Origin: Minisyncoccota bacterium
GTDB taxonomy: Bacteria > Patescibacteriota > Minisyncoccia > UBA6257 > 02-FULL-45-10c
Assembly (NCBI GenBank): GCA_028716745.1
Contig: JAQUPE010000001.1
Location: 94,203-146,064, forward strand
Reading direction: 5' to 3'
DNA length: 51,862 nt
Below, piece after piece: positions 33,447-42,816 of the stretch; positions within the stretch are counted from its first letter, which is position 1, and every line of letters starts with the position of its first letter. The position numbers and the translations under genes were made by a program. The notes beneath the pieces were generated by a model. It was not told the DNA's origin, searched no databases, and saw nothing but the letters and a program-made list of their open reading frames with translations.

Positions 33447-34646
33447 ATGGCAGAGAAAGAAAAGTTTGAGAGGTCTAAACCTCACGTAAACGTCGGAACA
33501 ATTGGACACGTAGACCACGGCAAAACTACATTGACCGCGGCTATTACCCATGTCCTCTTTATGAAGGGCTTGGCCAAAAAGGAAGAGGGTATTGATCAAA
33601 TCGATAATGCTCCTGAAGAAAAAGCCAGAGGTATTACTATCGCTTTGCACCATTCCGAATATGAATCTGAAAAGCGTCACTATGCGCACATCGACGCGCC
33701 AGGACACGCTGACTATATTAAGAACATGATCACTGGAGCCGCCCAGATGGACGGAGCCATATTGGTAGTATCTGCTGCTGACGGCCCGATGCCTCAGACC
33801 AGAGAACACATTTTGCTTGCTCGTCAGGTAGGCGTGCCGGCATTGGTTGTATTTTTGAACAAGACAGACATGGTAGATGATCCGGAAATGATTGACTTGG
33901 TTGAGTCTGAAGTTCGCGAACTTTTGAAGAAACAAGAATATCCTGGAGATACCACTCCGATTATTCGCGGTTCAGCCGTAAAAGCTTTGGCTGCAAAATC
34001 TGCCGATGATCCGGATGCTAAACCAATTTTAGATTTGGTAAAGGCCTTAGACGAATTTATTCCTGATCCTGTTCGCGATACCAGCAAACCGTTCTTAATG
34101 CCTATTGAAGATATCTTCACTATTGAAGGAAGAGGAACTGTTGTTACTGGAAGAATAGAAAGAGGACAAATTAAAATAAACGAAGAAGTTGAAATCGTCG
34201 GATTAAAGCCGACCCAAAAAACAGTTATTACCGGTATTGAAATGTTCAATAAATTGCTCGACGAAGGAAAAGCCGGAGATAACGTTGGAATTCTCTTGCG
34301 CGGACTTAAGAAAGAAGACGTTGAACGCGGACAGGTTATTGTTAAACCAGGAAGCGTTACTCCGCATACCGAATTTACAGCTGAAGTTTACGTCTTGAAT
34401 AAAGAGGAAGGCGGACGTCATACCCCATTCTTTAAAGGATATAAACCGCAATTCTATATTAGAACCACAGATGTTACAGGCGAAGTTATTTTGCCAGCCG
34501 GAACCGAAATGGTAATGCCAGGCGACACAATAACATTTGAAGTAAAATTGATTGCTCCAGTTGCGTTGGAAGAAAAACAGAAGTTTGCCATCAGAGAGGG
34601 AGGCAAGACCGTAGGAGCCGGAGTGGTAACTAAAATTACCAAGTAA
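33447..34646 (+). CDS. tuf: Elongation factor Tu
   Basis: The 399-aa GTPase delivers aminoacyl-tRNA. G1 is GHVDHGKTT, switch I has EKARGITI, G3 is DAPGHADY and G4 is NKTDMVDD; domains 2 and 3 are complete. The Cys usual in bacterial DCPGHADY is Ala here. The gene has its own strong promoter and a terminator-like hairpin before rpsJ. Confidence 0.98.
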   Translation: MAEKEKFERSKPHVNVGTIGHVDHGKTTLTAAITHVLFMKGLAKKEEGIDQIDNAPEEKARGITIALHHSEYESEKRHYAHIDAPGHADYIKNMITGAAQMDGAILVVSAADGPMPQTREHILLARQVGVPALVVFLNKTDMVDDPEMIDLVESEVRELLKKQEYPGDTTPIIRGSAVKALAAKSADDPDAKPILDLVKALDEFIPDPVRDTSKPFLMPIEDIFTIEGRGTVVTGRIERGQIKINEEVEIVGLKPTQKTVITGIEMFNKLLDEGKAGDNVGILLRGLKKEDVERGQVIVKPGSVTPHTEFTAEVYVLNKEEGGRHTPFFKGYKPQFYIRTTDVTGEVILPAGTEMVMPGDTITFEVKLIAPVALEEKQKFAIREGGKTVGAGVVTKITK

Positions 34647-34654
34647 GTAGTCAA

Positions 34655-34684
34655 CCAGAGGCGCAAAACGTCTCTTTGGTTTTT
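34655..34684 (+). terminator. Terminator or attenuator between tuf and rpsJ
   Basis: CCAGAGGCG pairs with CGTCTC and TTGG (one short bulge) around loop CAAAA, followed by TTTTT. The rpsJ start lies 9 nt after it, so some transcription must pass or restart. Confidence 0.65.
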
Positions 34685-34693
34685 AAAAAGATA

Positions 34694-35020
34694 ATGACAA
34701 AAAAAGACATTGAAAAAGAAAAATTAAGATTGAAGGTTCAGGCGTATGACCACAAGCTGATTGACGTTTCTTGCCGCCAAATAATCGAGGTGGCAAAACG
34801 ACAGGATGCCGAAGTTATAGGCCCGATGCCTTTGCCGACGGAGGTTAAACACTACACAGTGAATCGTTCAACCTTTGTGCACAAAAATTCGAGAGAACAA
34901 TTTGAGCTTAAAGCTCATAAGAGGCTAATAGACATCCTGAACCCGACTCAAGCCCTAATCGAATCTCTGTCGACATTAAATCTACCTTCCGGGGTAGACA
35001 TCGAGATAAAGATGGTCTAA
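34694..35020 (+). CDS. rpsJ: Ribosomal protein uS10
   Basis: The 108-aa 30S protein has LKAYDHKLID-like VQAYDHKLIDVSCRQI and the FVHKNSREQFELKAHKRLIDI signature, and ends in GVDIEIKM. ATG 34694 is chosen over TTG 34676, which lies in the terminator hairpin. It starts the S10 operon behind tuf. Confidence 0.96.
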   Translation: MTKKDIEKEKLRLKVQAYDHKLIDVSCRQIIEVAKRQDAEVIGPMPLPTEVKHYTVNRSTFVHKNSREQFELKAHKRLIDILNPTQALIESLSTLNLPSGVDIEIKMV

Positions 35021-35022
35021 AG

Positions 35023-35075
35023 AGATTAGCCGATTAATTAAAAAATAATTCGAGGCTATCTCGGATTATTTTTTT
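35023..35075 (+). terminator. Strong terminator with a possible antiterminator, between rpsJ and rplC
   Basis: An 11-bp stem (35044-35054 with 35060-35070, loop GCTAT, one G-T pair) is followed by a T run. Upstream AGATTAGCC (35023-35031) can pair with GGCTATCT, which covers the loop and one stem arm, so the two structures exclude each other. This is the layout of a transcription attenuator. It is 15 nt before the rplC ATG. Confidence 0.65.
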
Positions 35076-35089
35076 CTAATTTAAAAATC

Positions 35090-35518
35090 ATGATCAAAAT
35101 TTCAGGTAAAAAATTTAAAATGACCCAGATTTTCAAAGAAAATGACGTGTTGCCAATCACGATTATTAAGCTTGATAAGAAAGAAGATTTGGATTCATTT
35201 AAAGAAACTGATTTAGTAACCGTAACCGGCACTACCAAAGGACATGGTTTCCAGGGCGTTGTTAAAAGATGGAGCTTTGCCGGCGGTCCTCAGACCCACG
35301 GACAAAAAAATCGTCTTAGGGCGCCTGGTTCTATCAGCGCAACCGCGCCGCAAAGAGTTCCTCCGGGAAGAAAAATGGCAGGAAGAATGGGCGGAGCCCA
35401 AAAAACAATCAAAAATTTGAGAATAGCCAATATAAATAAAGAAGGCGGCGAGCTTTCTTTGATTGGATCTGTTCCGGGAACAAGAGGCGGAAAAGTTACT
35501 ATGAAAATCAATAAATAA
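35090..35518 (+). CDS. rplC: Ribosomal protein uL3, internally shortened
   Basis: The family core is clear: GKKFKMTQIF at the start, VTVTGTTKGHGFQGVVKRW, then PGSISATAPQRVPPGRKMAGRMG and the C-terminal strands. At 142 aa it is about 65 residues shorter than E. coli L3 (209). The missing part lies between the first strands and VTVTGTTKG (after residue about 35), so the peptidyl-transferase-reaching loop is kept. Confidence 0.93.
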   Translation: MIKISGKKFKMTQIFKENDVLPITIIKLDKKEDLDSFKETDLVTVTGTTKGHGFQGVVKRWSFAGGPQTHGQKNRLRAPGSISATAPQRVPPGRKMAGRMGGAQKTIKNLRIANINKEGGELSLIGSVPGTRGGKVTMKINK

Positions 35519-35520
35519 AT

Positions 35521-36132
35521 ATGTCCAAAGTAAAAATCTACAACTTAAAAGGAAAAGAAACCGGAGAGGCTCAATTGCCGAAATCTTTGGATGTAAAATT
35601 TAATCCGGAATTAATACAGCAAGTTGTCCAAACTATTGCCGCTAATTTGCGTCCGACTGTTGCCCATACAAAAACAAGAGAAGAGGTTAGGGGAGGAGGC
35701 AAAAAACCGTGGAAACAAAAAGGAACTGGACGCGCAAGACATGGATCAATAAGATCTCCATTATGGAAAGGAGGCGGCGTAAGCTTTGGCCCAAGAAGCG
35801 AAAGAGATTATTCCAAAAAAGTAAATCATAAAATGTCTAAGCTTGCGTTAGCCAGCGCATTGGCTCAAAAAGCCGTGGATGGTGAATTTAAAATTATAGA
35901 TTCGCTTGATTTAGAAAATAATAAAACAAAAATACTCGCGGAAACTGTAAGAAAAATTTCCGGAACCAGGTCTATTTTATTGGTAATTCCGAAAGAAGCT
36001 AAAAATGTTTTTATGGCTGCCAAAAATTTAGCCAGAGTAACAACCGTATTTGGAAGAGAGCTTAATGCTTATGAAATAATGAAAAACAAGGAAGTTTTAA
36101 TGGATAAAAAAGTATTTGAATCATATGAATAA
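35521..36132 (+). CDS. rplD: Ribosomal protein uL4
   Basis: The 203-aa large-subunit protein lines the exit tunnel. It has the extended loop region with TREEVRGGGKKPWKQKGTGR and HGSIRSPLWKGGGVSFGPR. Normal length. In E. coli L4 represses the S10 operon; no matching leader is established here. Confidence 0.96.
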   Translation: MSKVKIYNLKGKETGEAQLPKSLDVKFNPELIQQVVQTIAANLRPTVAHTKTREEVRGGGKKPWKQKGTGRARHGSIRSPLWKGGGVSFGPRSERDYSKKVNHKMSKLALASALAQKAVDGEFKIIDSLDLENNKTKILAETVRKISGTRSILLVIPKEAKNVFMAAKNLARVTTVFGRELNAYEIMKNKEVLMDKKVFESYE

Positions 36133-36403
36133 ATTTTTAATCAAAAAACCAATAATAGCCGAAAAGGCGATTAAGATGAGCGCGCTCGGAAAATATGTTT
36201 TTATGGTAGCTTCCGAAGCTACTCTTCCGGAAATCAAAAAAATAGTTGAAAAAACTTATAATGTTAAGATTATAAAATCTAACGTTATAAATGTTAAAAG
36301 CAAAAAAAGAAGAATCGGCAGATCTATAAGCATAAAGCCGGGATATAAAAAGGTAATCGTAACCTTGAAACAAGGCCAAAAATTGGATATATTACCACAA
36401 TAA
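36125..36403 (+). CDS. rplW: Ribosomal protein uL23
   Basis: The 92-aa protein sits at the tunnel exit. It has KPIIAEKAIKMS and the basic KSKKRRIGRSISIKPGYKK loop. ATG 36125 overlaps the rplD stop by 8 nt and is preferred over TTG 36116. Confidence 0.95.
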   Translation: MNKFLIKKPIIAEKAIKMSALGKYVFMVASEATLPEIKKIVEKTYNVKIIKSNVINVKSKKRRIGRSISIKPGYKKVIVTLKQGQKLDILPQ

Positions 36404-36421
36404 TAAATTTTAGCTAAAACT

Positions 36422-37249
36422 ATGAAATCATTTAGACCAACAACTCCCAGCAGAAGACATATGACCGTAATTGAATATAAGAAACTGCTTACCAAAACAG
36501 GTCCTTTTAAGGCTCTGACAATGAACATCCAAAAGGCAGCCGGCAGAAACAATCAGGGAGTTATTACTATGAGGCATCAAGGCGGCGGAAATAAGCAAAC
36601 CTACAGAATGGTTGATTTTCGTCAGGATAAATTTGATATTTCCGGAAGAGTGGAAACCTTAGAATACGATCCATATAGATCTGCTTTTATAGCTTTGGTT
36701 TGCTATAAAGACGGAGAAAGAAGATATATTCTCGCTCCTAAAGACCTAAAAGTAGGCGATGAAATAATAACTTCTCCAGCCGCACCTTTGAAAGTTGGAA
36801 ATAGAGTAAGGCTGATAAATATTCCTATCGGTTATTTGGTTTACAATATTGAATTATTGCCTAGCACTGGAGGAAAATTAGCCCGTTCAGCCGGCGCTTA
36901 TGCTGAAGTTCTCGGTTATGAAGGAGAATACTCTACTTTAAAATTAAGCTCTGGCGAAGTAAGAAAAGTTAAAACAGATTGCTATGCTTCTATTGGACAA
37001 GTTTCCAATCCTGATCACAATTTAGTTACTATCGGAAAAGCAGGACGTTCCCGTCATATGGGAATTCGTCCGACAGTTCGTGGTAAGGTTATGAATCCTT
37101 GCGACCATCCATACGGAGGCGGAGAAGGAAGAACGCAGAGAGGAACAAAGAGACCGAAAGATATTTGGGGTAATATTACCGGTGGAAGGAAAACACGCAA
37201 GAAAAAGAAATGGTCAAGCGTGTTAATAATTAAGAGAAGAAAGAAATAA
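36422..37249 (+). CDS. rplB: Ribosomal protein uL2
   Basis: The 275-aa protein is needed for subunit association and the peptidyl-transferase centre. It has [19 protein letters not shown], and the [19 protein letters not shown] motif near the C-terminus. Normal length. Confidence 0.98.
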   Translation: MKSFRPTTPSRRHMTVIEYKKLLTKTGPFKALTMNIQKAAGRNNQGVITMRHQGGGNKQTYRMVDFRQDKFDISGRVETLEYDPYRSAFIALVCYKDGERRYILAPKDLKVGDEIITSPAAPLKVGNRVRLINIPIGYLVYNIELLPSTGGKLARSAGAYAEVLGYEGEYSTLKLSSGEVRKVKTDCYASIGQVSNPDHNLVTIGKAGRSRHMGIRPTVRGKVMNPCDHPYGGGEGRTQRGTKRPKDIWGNITGGRKTRKKKKWSSVLIIKRRKK

Positions 37250-37250
37250 T

Positions 37251-37583
37251 ATGTCTAGAAGCTCTAAAAAGGGTCCTTATGTAGATCCAAAATTACTGAA
37301 AAAAATTGCCAAAATGAAACCGGGAACAAAAACGGTTATTAAGACTTGGTCCAGAGCTTCTGAAGTTGCTCCTGAAATGGTTGGACATACTTTTGCAATT
37401 CACAATGGAAAGAATTTTATAGAAATTATCATAAAAGAAGAAATGATCGGCCGCAGATTGGGAGAATTTGCTCCTACTCGCAGATTTACCAAACATGGAG
37501 GCAAGATGCAGAGAGAATTAGAGGCCTCGCAAGCCGCAGGAGCCGCAGCCGCTCCAGCGCCTTCAGCGCCGGCAAAAAAATAA
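37251..37583 (+). CDS. rpsS: Ribosomal protein uS19 with an Ala/Pro tail
   Basis: The core is typical ([17 protein letters not shown], then [12 protein letters not shown] and GEFAPTRRF). About 20 extra C-terminal residues rich in Ala and Pro follow the normal end at about residue 90. It starts one base after rplB. Confidence 0.96.
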   Translation: MSRSSKKGPYVDPKLLKKIAKMKPGTKTVIKTWSRASEVAPEMVGHTFAIHNGKNFIEIIIKEEMIGRRLGEFAPTRRFTKHGGKMQRELEASQAAGAAAAPAPSAPAKK

Positions 37584-37589
37584 TAATAT

Positions 37590-38102
37590 ATGAATAAAGA
37601 AATCGTAAAATTGAATTATTTGCACATGGCACCTCGTAAGGTTAGGTCTGTTGCCAACCTTTTGAGAGGACTGACCGTGAATGAAGCCGAAGCCCAGCTT
37701 TTGGCTTTTAGCCGTCGTCCCGTAACTCCGCTTTTAAAGCTATTAAGATCCGCCGTGGCTAATGCCGTTCATAATAAAAAAATGAATCCGAATAATTTAA
37801 TAGTTGAAAGCGTTATGGTAAATCAGGGACCGGCCCTTAAAAGATTTTTGCCGCGCGCCCAGGGAAGAGCCACTCCTATTTTAAAAAGAATGAGCCATGT
37901 AATATTGACCTTAGTTGAAGTTAAAAAGGAATCAACTCCGAGATTCAATATAATTTCCAAGAAGCCTAAGAAAGCTAAAAAGGCTAAGGCTGGAAAAGCC
38001 AAACCGAAGGCTCAAAATGAAAAAGAAAATATTATTTCTTCCGAAAAGAAAAAAGAAAAGGCCGGATTTCTTAGAAAGATTTTTAACAGGAAAAGTATTT
38101 AA
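37590..38102 (+). CDS. rplV: Ribosomal protein uL22 with a Lys-rich tail
   Basis: The core (residues 1-112) has MAPRKVRSVANLLRG and the tunnel hairpin PRAQGRATPILKRMSH. A Lys/Ala-rich tail of about 55 residues makes it 170 aa against the usual 110. The tail may contact rRNA. Confidence 0.95.
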   Translation: MNKEIVKLNYLHMAPRKVRSVANLLRGLTVNEAEAQLLAFSRRPVTPLLKLLRSAVANAVHNKKMNPNNLIVESVMVNQGPALKRFLPRAQGRATPILKRMSHVILTLVEVKKESTPRFNIISKKPKKAKKAKAGKAKPKAQNEKENIISSEKKKEKAGFLRKIFNRKSI

Positions 38103-38110
38103 TCAAAACT

Positions 38111-38770
38111 ATGGGAAATAAAATAAGACCTGATTCATTCAGGCTGGGAGTAATCAAAAATTGGAATTCAAGGTGGTATACGAAAAAAGGCTACAAGAAC
38201 AATCTTGAAGAGGATGTTTTTATTAGAAAAATAATCAAAGAAAAGATAAGCGCAGCCGGAATAGATAAAATAGAAATAGAAAAAAATAACGCCAATTATA
38301 GGATACTCATTAAAGTTTCCCGCCCAGGATTGGTTATTGGAAGGGGAGGAAAGGGAGTAGAGGAATTAAGAGATTTATTGGAAGAAGGTCTAGCCAAAAT
38401 TTTGAATAAAAGAAATATTAAGACAAAAATTAATATCAATTTAAATATAGAAGAAATCAAAAGAACAGAAGTTTCTGCCAATGTTATTGCTTATAGCATT
38501 GCCATGGATTTGGAAAAAAGAATGCCATATAGGAGAACAATGAAGAAATATTTGATACAAATCATGCAGAATAAAGATGTGGAGGGAGCAAAAATAAAAT
38601 TCTCCGGAAGATTAGACGGAAACGAAATTTCACGCCGCGAATGGCTCCACAAAGGAAAATTGCCGATGCAAACATTAAGAGCAAATATAGATTATGGAGA
38701 AGGTACCGCCTTTTGCACATATGGAGCAATCGGAATAAAAGTCTGGATTTATAAAGGGCTTATTATATAA
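38111..38770 (+). CDS. rpsC: Ribosomal protein uS3
   Basis: The 219-aa protein of the mRNA entry site has the KH domain RPGLVIGRGGKGVEELR and the C-terminal signature SGRLDGNEISRREWLHKG. It begins GNKIRPDSFRLGVIKNW. Normal length. Confidence 0.97.
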   Translation: MGNKIRPDSFRLGVIKNWNSRWYTKKGYKNNLEEDVFIRKIIKEKISAAGIDKIEIEKNNANYRILIKVSRPGLVIGRGGKGVEELRDLLEEGLAKILNKRNIKTKININLNIEEIKRTEVSANVIAYSIAMDLEKRMPYRRTMKKYLIQIMQNKDVEGAKIKFSGRLDGNEISRREWLHKGKLPMQTLRANIDYGEGTAFCTYGAIGIKVWIYKGLII

Positions 38771-38779
38771 ATAAAAATT

Positions 38780-39190
38780 ATGTTAATTCCTAAAAAAGTA
38801 AAACATAGAAAATGGCATAAGGGCAGATCATTGAAACGCAAGATTGAAACTCGCGGAATATTTTTGTCCTATGGAAATTTTGGATTAAAAGCCGTTGAAT
38901 GCGGATGGGTAAATTCCCGCCAAATAGAAGCGGCCAGAAGAACCATCAGCAACTTTATTAAAAGAGAAGGAAAAGTTTGGATAAGAATTTTCCCCGATAA
39001 GCCGATAACCAAAAAGCCTGCAGAAGTAACAATGGGAGGAGGAAAGGGAGATGTGGATCACTATGTATTTCCTGTCAGACAAGGAAGAATTTTATTCGAA
39101 ATGGACGGCGTCGCAGCCGATGTTGCTGAACAAGCATTAAGGTTGGCAGGTCATAAATTACCGGTTAAAACCAAAGTAGTATCAAAATAA
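38780..39190 (+). CDS. rplP: Ribosomal protein uL16
   Basis: The 136-aa protein organises the A site and tRNA acceptor region. It has [23 protein letters not shown] and [19 protein letters not shown]. Standard length and position. Confidence 0.97.
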   Translation: MLIPKKVKHRKWHKGRSLKRKIETRGIFLSYGNFGLKAVECGWVNSRQIEAARRTISNFIKREGKVWIRIFPDKPITKKPAEVTMGGGKGDVDHYVFPVRQGRILFEMDGVAADVAEQALRLAGHKLPVKTKVVSK

Positions 39191-39192
39191 TT

Positions 39193-39384
39193 ATGAAAAG
39201 CAAAGAATTGGAACAATTGAAAAATAAGTCTGCTCAGGAATTATCCGTTGAGTTGGCAAAAGATCTGGAAAAGCTCTGGACTCTTCAGATAGATTTGAAA
39301 GCCGGAAAATCAAACAACGTTAAAGGTATTAGGGGCTTAAAAAAAGATATTGCCAGAATTAAAACCCTTATTAATAAAAAATAA
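39193..39384 (+). CDS. rpmC: Ribosomal protein uL29
   Basis: The 63-aa two-helix protein near the tunnel exit; the end [18 protein letters not shown] matches the family. It is placed between rplP and rpsQ as in other bacteria. Confidence 0.93.
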   Translation: MKSKELEQLKNKSAQELSVELAKDLEKLWTLQIDLKAGKSNNVKGIRGLKKDIARIKTLINKK

Positions 39385-39386
39385 TT

Positions 39387-39635
39387 ATGACCAAAGAAAC
39401 AAAACAAAATAGAAAATTAGAAGGAACTGTCGTTTCAGATAAAATGATGAAAACAGTTGTTGTTTCGGTTGAAAGGATGAAGCAAAATCAGAAATATAAG
39501 AAATATTTCAAAGTCACGAAGAAATTCAAGGCCCATGATGAAAAAGGAGAGTATCACACCGGAGACAAAGTTATTATTCAAGAATGCAGGCCATTATCAA
39601 AAGAAAAAAGATGGATAGTAATAGGTAAAAAATAA
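39387..39635 (+). CDS. rpsQ: Ribosomal protein uS17
   Basis: The 82-aa OB-fold protein binds 16S r[21 protein letters not shown] and the C-terminal [14 protein letters not shown] are characteristic. Confidence 0.96.
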   Translation: MTKETKQNRKLEGTVVSDKMMKTVVVSVERMKQNQKYKKYFKVTKKFKAHDEKGEYHTGDKVIIQECRPLSKEKRWIVIGKK

Positions 39636-39639
39636 AAAT

Positions 39640-40008
39640 ATGTTACAAGAACGATCATTATTAAAAGTTGCAGATAATAGCGGAGCTAAAATAATCCGCT
39701 GTTTTCGCGTACTCGGCGGATGCCGCAAACGCTATGCCGAAATAGGAGATGTTATTATCGCTTCGGTTCAAAAAGCCGAACCAAGAAAAGCCTTGAAGAA
39801 AAAGGATGTTGTTAAAGCCGTAATAGTAAGGCAAAGAAAAGCTATCCGCCGCAGCGACGGATCATATCTCCGCTTTGATGAAAATGCAGCAGTTTTAATA
39901 GATGAAAAGGGCGAACCAAAAGCAACACGCGTATTCGGACCATTGCCCAGAGAAATAAGGGAGCGCGGATATGAAACTATCTTTACAATGGCTGAAGAAG
40001 TGGTATAA
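39640..40008 (+). CDS. rplN: Ribosomal protein uL14
   Basis: The 122-aa protein forms an intersubunit bridge. It has the family features ERSLLKVADNSGAK, YLRFDENAAVLID and RVFGPLPREIRERGY. Normal length. Confidence 0.97.
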   Translation: MLQERSLLKVADNSGAKIIRCFRVLGGCRKRYAEIGDVIIASVQKAEPRKALKKKDVVKAVIVRQRKAIRRSDGSYLRFDENAAVLIDEKGEPKATRVFGPLPREIRERGYETIFTMAEEVV

Positions 40009-40012
40009 ATCT

Positions 40013-40318
40013 ATGGATATCAAAAAGAACGATATAGTTAAAATAATAATAGGAAAAGACAAAGGCAAAGAAGGCAAAGTCTTGGATATTGATGCCAAAA
40101 AGGGCAAGGTTTTAGTTGAAGGACTGAATGTCTATAAAAAGCATAAGCGGCCGAAAAAGCAGGGAGAAAAAGGAGAAATCATTAATCTTCCAAGATCAAT
40201 GGAAGCTTCCAATGTAATGATAAAGTGCCCGAACTGCGGAAAACCGACAAGAATCAGCCACAAAGTAACCGGAAAGGTAAAATCAAGGCATTGCAAGAAA
40301 TGCAAAGGACCGTTTTAA
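40013..40318 (+). CDS. rplX: Ribosomal protein uL24
   Basis: The 101-aa assembly initiator has a KOW motif (KNDIVKIIIGKDKGKEGKV) and a C-terminal CPNCGKPTR...CKKC zinc ribbon. ATG 40013 is preferred over an in-frame ATG 42 nt upstream inside rplN, since the KOW motif begins right after it. Confidence 0.95.
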   Translation: MDIKKNDIVKIIIGKDKGKEGKVLDIDAKKGKVLVEGLNVYKKHKRPKKQGEKGEIINLPRSMEASNVMIKCPNCGKPTRISHKVTGKVKSRHCKKCKGPF

Positions 40319-40331
40319 ATAAACAAACAAA

Positions 40332-40808
40332 ATGTTAGAAAATAAATTAGAAAAAATAGTGGTCAATGTAGGAGTAGGCAGGCTTTCAACACAAGTCGGC
40401 TTTGACGACAAAATATTGCCTGAAATAACAAAAGAATTATCAACTATTACCGGACAAAGACCATCCCAGAGAAAAGCGACTAAATCAATCGCCGGATTTA
40501 AATTAAGACAGGGAACAACTGTCGGATTAAAAACCACTCTTAGAAGCAAAAAAATGGATGGTTTTTTCAAGAAATTTTTTAACATAGTGCTTCCTCGCGT
40601 AAGAGATTTTCGCGGAATAGATTCAAACTCAGTTGATAAAAACGGAAATTTGAGCATAGGATTAAAAGATTATTTGGTGTTTCCGGAAGTAAGCGCGGAA
40701 ATTGCAAAGATTAATTTTGGATTGGAAATAACATTAGTTCCTGCTATCAAAAAAAGAGAGTCAGCGATGGCTTTATATAAAAAATTAGGAGTTCCATTTA
40801 AGAAATAA
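40332..40808 (+). CDS. rplE: Ribosomal protein uL5, N-terminally short
   Basis: The 158-aa protein binds 5S rRNA. It has [30 protein letters not shown] and PRVRDFRGI. The usual N-terminal 20 or so residues before LEKIV are missing compared with the 179-aa E. coli protein. Confidence 0.95.
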   Translation: MLENKLEKIVVNVGVGRLSTQVGFDDKILPEITKELSTITGQRPSQRKATKSIAGFKLRQGTTVGLKTTLRSKKMDGFFKKFFNIVLPRVRDFRGIDSNSVDKNGNLSIGLKDYLVFPEVSAEIAKINFGLEITLVPAIKKRESAMALYKKLGVPFKK

Positions 40809-40809
40809 C

Positions 40810-40995
40810 ATGGCAAAAACATCAGTAATAGCCAGATCGGCTAAAAAACCAAAATATTCATCCCGCATCGTCAGACGCTGCTTTAAATGCGGAAGAAAAA
40901 GAGGCTATATGAGAAAATTCGGCGTTTGCCGTATTTGCTTCAGAGAATTGGCCGGTCGCGGAGAAATCCCAGGAGTTAAAAAAACAAGTTGGTAA
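40810..40995 (+). CDS. rpsN: Ribosomal protein uS14, zinc-binding short form
   Basis: The 61-aa C+ type has [20 protein letters not shown] (two CxxC pairs for zinc) and ends [15 protein letters not shown]. This is the short zinc-binding version, located between rplE and rpsH as usual. Confidence 0.97.
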   Translation: MAKTSVIARSAKKPKYSSRIVRRCFKCGRKRGYMRKFGVCRICFRELAGRGEIPGVKKTSW

Positions 40996-40997
40996 TT

Positions 40998-41375
40998 ATG
41001 AAAAACATTTTAGAATCATTAATTAGAATAAAAAACGCCCAGGCGGTTAAGAAAGAAACCGTCAAGTTAAATTTCTCAAAAATGGGGATGTCTATTTTGG
41101 AACTTTTAAAGAAACACGGATATTTAGATGCCGTTAAAAATGTTACCAAGAAAAATATGGAGGTAAAGTTAAAATATAAAAACGGGATAGGGGTTATACA
41201 CGGCATCAAGATTTTAAGCAGGCCTTCAAGAAATCTGTATATAGGATACAAAGAGATCAGGCCTGTTAAGCAGGGATTTGGGCTATTGGTGCTTTCCACT
41301 CCAAAGGGAATTATAGATGGCAAAACAGCTAAAAAATCTAAAATGGGCGGACAAATATTATTCGAAATCTGGTAA
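40998..41375 (+). CDS. rpsH: Ribosomal protein uS8
   Basis: The 125-aa protein organises the central domain of 16S rRNA. SRPSRNLYIGYKEIRPVKQG and the C-terminal GGQILFEIW match the family. ATG 40998 follows the rpsN stop by 2 nt. Confidence 0.96.
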   Translation: MKNILESLIRIKNAQAVKKETVKLNFSKMGMSILELLKKHGYLDAVKNVTKKNMEVKLKYKNGIGVIHGIKILSRPSRNLYIGYKEIRPVKQGFGLLVLSTPKGIIDGKTAKKSKMGGQILFEIW

Positions 41376-41394
41376 TCTATATTAATATAAAAAT

Positions 41395-41961
41395 ATGAGT
41401 AAAATAGGCAAAAAACCAATAGTTATACCCGAAGGAATAGAGGTGAAAATCACCGATGGGGTTTTAGAATTTTCTGCCAAAGGAAAAAAGGATGTTCTAA
41501 AAGTTAATATGTTGCCTAACGTTGAAGTTAAAAATGAGGAAGGTAAATTAGTTTTTTCCATAAAAAACGACAAAAATATTCAAACCAGAGCAAATTGGGG
41601 AACTATCAGAGCCTTGGCTCAAAATGCCATAGTGGGCCTAATGGAAGGATATAAGAAAATTTTGGATCTCCAGGGCGTTGGTTTCCGCGCAACAATGGAA
41701 GGAAAGACTCTTGTTTTAAATATTGGATTTTCTCATCCGATTAAAGTAAATATTCCCGAGGGACTTCTCGTCTCTGTAGAAAAAAATACAGCCGTAACAA
41801 TTTCTGGAATTGATAAAGGATTAGTTGGAGAGGTAGCGGCAAAAATTCGCGCTATGAAAAAGCCGAATCCTTATCTCGGAACCGGAATACGCTATAGAGA
41901 TGAAGTCATTAAGAAAAAAGCCGGGAAGAAAGCTGCAGCAGCGGCTGGAGGAGCGGCATAA
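41395..41961 (+). CDS. rplF: Ribosomal protein uL6
   Basis: The 188-aa protein has two L6 repeats: SKIGKKPIVIPEGIEV at the start and KPNPYLGTGIRYRDEVIKKK as C-terminal signature. A short Ala-rich tail ends it. Confidence 0.97.
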   Translation: MSKIGKKPIVIPEGIEVKITDGVLEFSAKGKKDVLKVNMLPNVEVKNEEGKLVFSIKNDKNIQTRANWGTIRALAQNAIVGLMEGYKKILDLQGVGFRATMEGKTLVLNIGFSHPIKVNIPEGLLVSVEKNTAVTISGIDKGLVGEVAAKIRAMKKPNPYLGTGIRYRDEVIKKKAGKKAAAAAGGAA

Positions 41962-41974
41962 TATTTTATAAAAA

Positions 41975-42328
41975 ATGAAAAATATAATAATAAAAAATAA
42001 AAAAGAGGAAAGAAGAAGGAAGAGAAATCGCGCTAGAATTTTTGGTACCGCAGAAAAACCAAGGCTTTCCGTATTTAGAAGCAATAAGCAGACTTATGTT
42101 CAGTTAATTGATGATGTAAAAGGAAATACTTTGGTATCTGCTTCTACAAAAGAAATAAAGAGCAAGGGAGCTAAAGCTATTAAAGCAAAAGAATTGGGAG
42201 AATTATTGGCCCAGAAAGCAAAGAAGGCCAACATCAGCCAGGCAGTATTTAACAAAGGTCCGTATGCTTATCATGGACGCGTAAAAGCTATCGCCGAAAG
42301 CGCTCGTGAACAGGGATTAAAAATATAA
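41975..42328 (+). CDS. rplR: Ribosomal protein uL18
   Basis: The 117-aa 5S-binding protein: RLSVFRSNKQTYVQLIDD and the C-terminal GPYAYHGRVKAIAESAREQG identify it. Normal length. Confidence 0.96.
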   Translation: MKNIIIKNKKEERRRKRNRARIFGTAEKPRLSVFRSNKQTYVQLIDDVKGNTLVSASTKEIKSKGAKAIKAKELGELLAQKAKKANISQAVFNKGPYAYHGRVKAIAESAREQGLKI

Positions 42329-42337
42329 AATAAAATT

Positions 42338-42814
42338 ATGGAAGAAAGAAGATCAAGAAACCAAAAATTTGCGCCAAAGGGAGACGGCTTAAAAGAGCGC
42401 CTTCTTGATTTGCGCAGGGTTACCCGCGTTGTCGCAGGAGGAAAAAGATTCCGCTTTAGAGCCACTCTGATTGTAGGCGATGAAAGAGGATTGGTTGGAG
42501 TAGGGCTCGGAAAAGGCTTGGATGTTCAAGCTTCTTTGGAAAAAGCCAAGAATAACGCCCGTAAAAATATGCTTAAAATTGATTTGAAAGACAGAACTAT
42601 TGCCCACGAAATAGAAGCAAAATTCAGCGCAGCTCACGTCATAATAAAACCGGCCGTAAAAGGACACGGATTAAAGGCAGGCGGCGCAGTCCGAGTAGTT
42701 CTTTCATTGGCTGGAGTAAAAGACGCAACAGCAAAATGCTTGGGCAGAACCCCAAATAAATTAACCAATGCGTTGGCTACAATGAAAGCTTTGGAACAAT
42801 TAAAACAATATTAA
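42338..42814 (+). CDS. rpsE: Ribosomal protein uS5
   Basis: The 158-aa protein is at the mRNA entry and decoding region. LDLRRVTRVVAGGKRFRFRA and GDERGLVGVGLGKGLDV are diagnostic. In most bacteria rpmD follows; here rplO starts 2 nt after the stop. Confidence 0.97.
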   Translation: MEERRSRNQKFAPKGDGLKERLLDLRRVTRVVAGGKRFRFRATLIVGDERGLVGVGLGKGLDVQASLEKAKNNARKNMLKIDLKDRTIAHEIEAKFSAAHVIIKPAVKGHGLKAGGAVRVVLSLAGVKDATAKCLGRTPNKLTNALATMKALEQLKQY

Positions 42815-42816
42815 AC

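Noticed and set aside
39971-40012. Longer rplX start inside rplN
   Set aside because: It would add 14 residues before the KOW domain that the family lacks; ATG 40013 follows the rplN stop directly.
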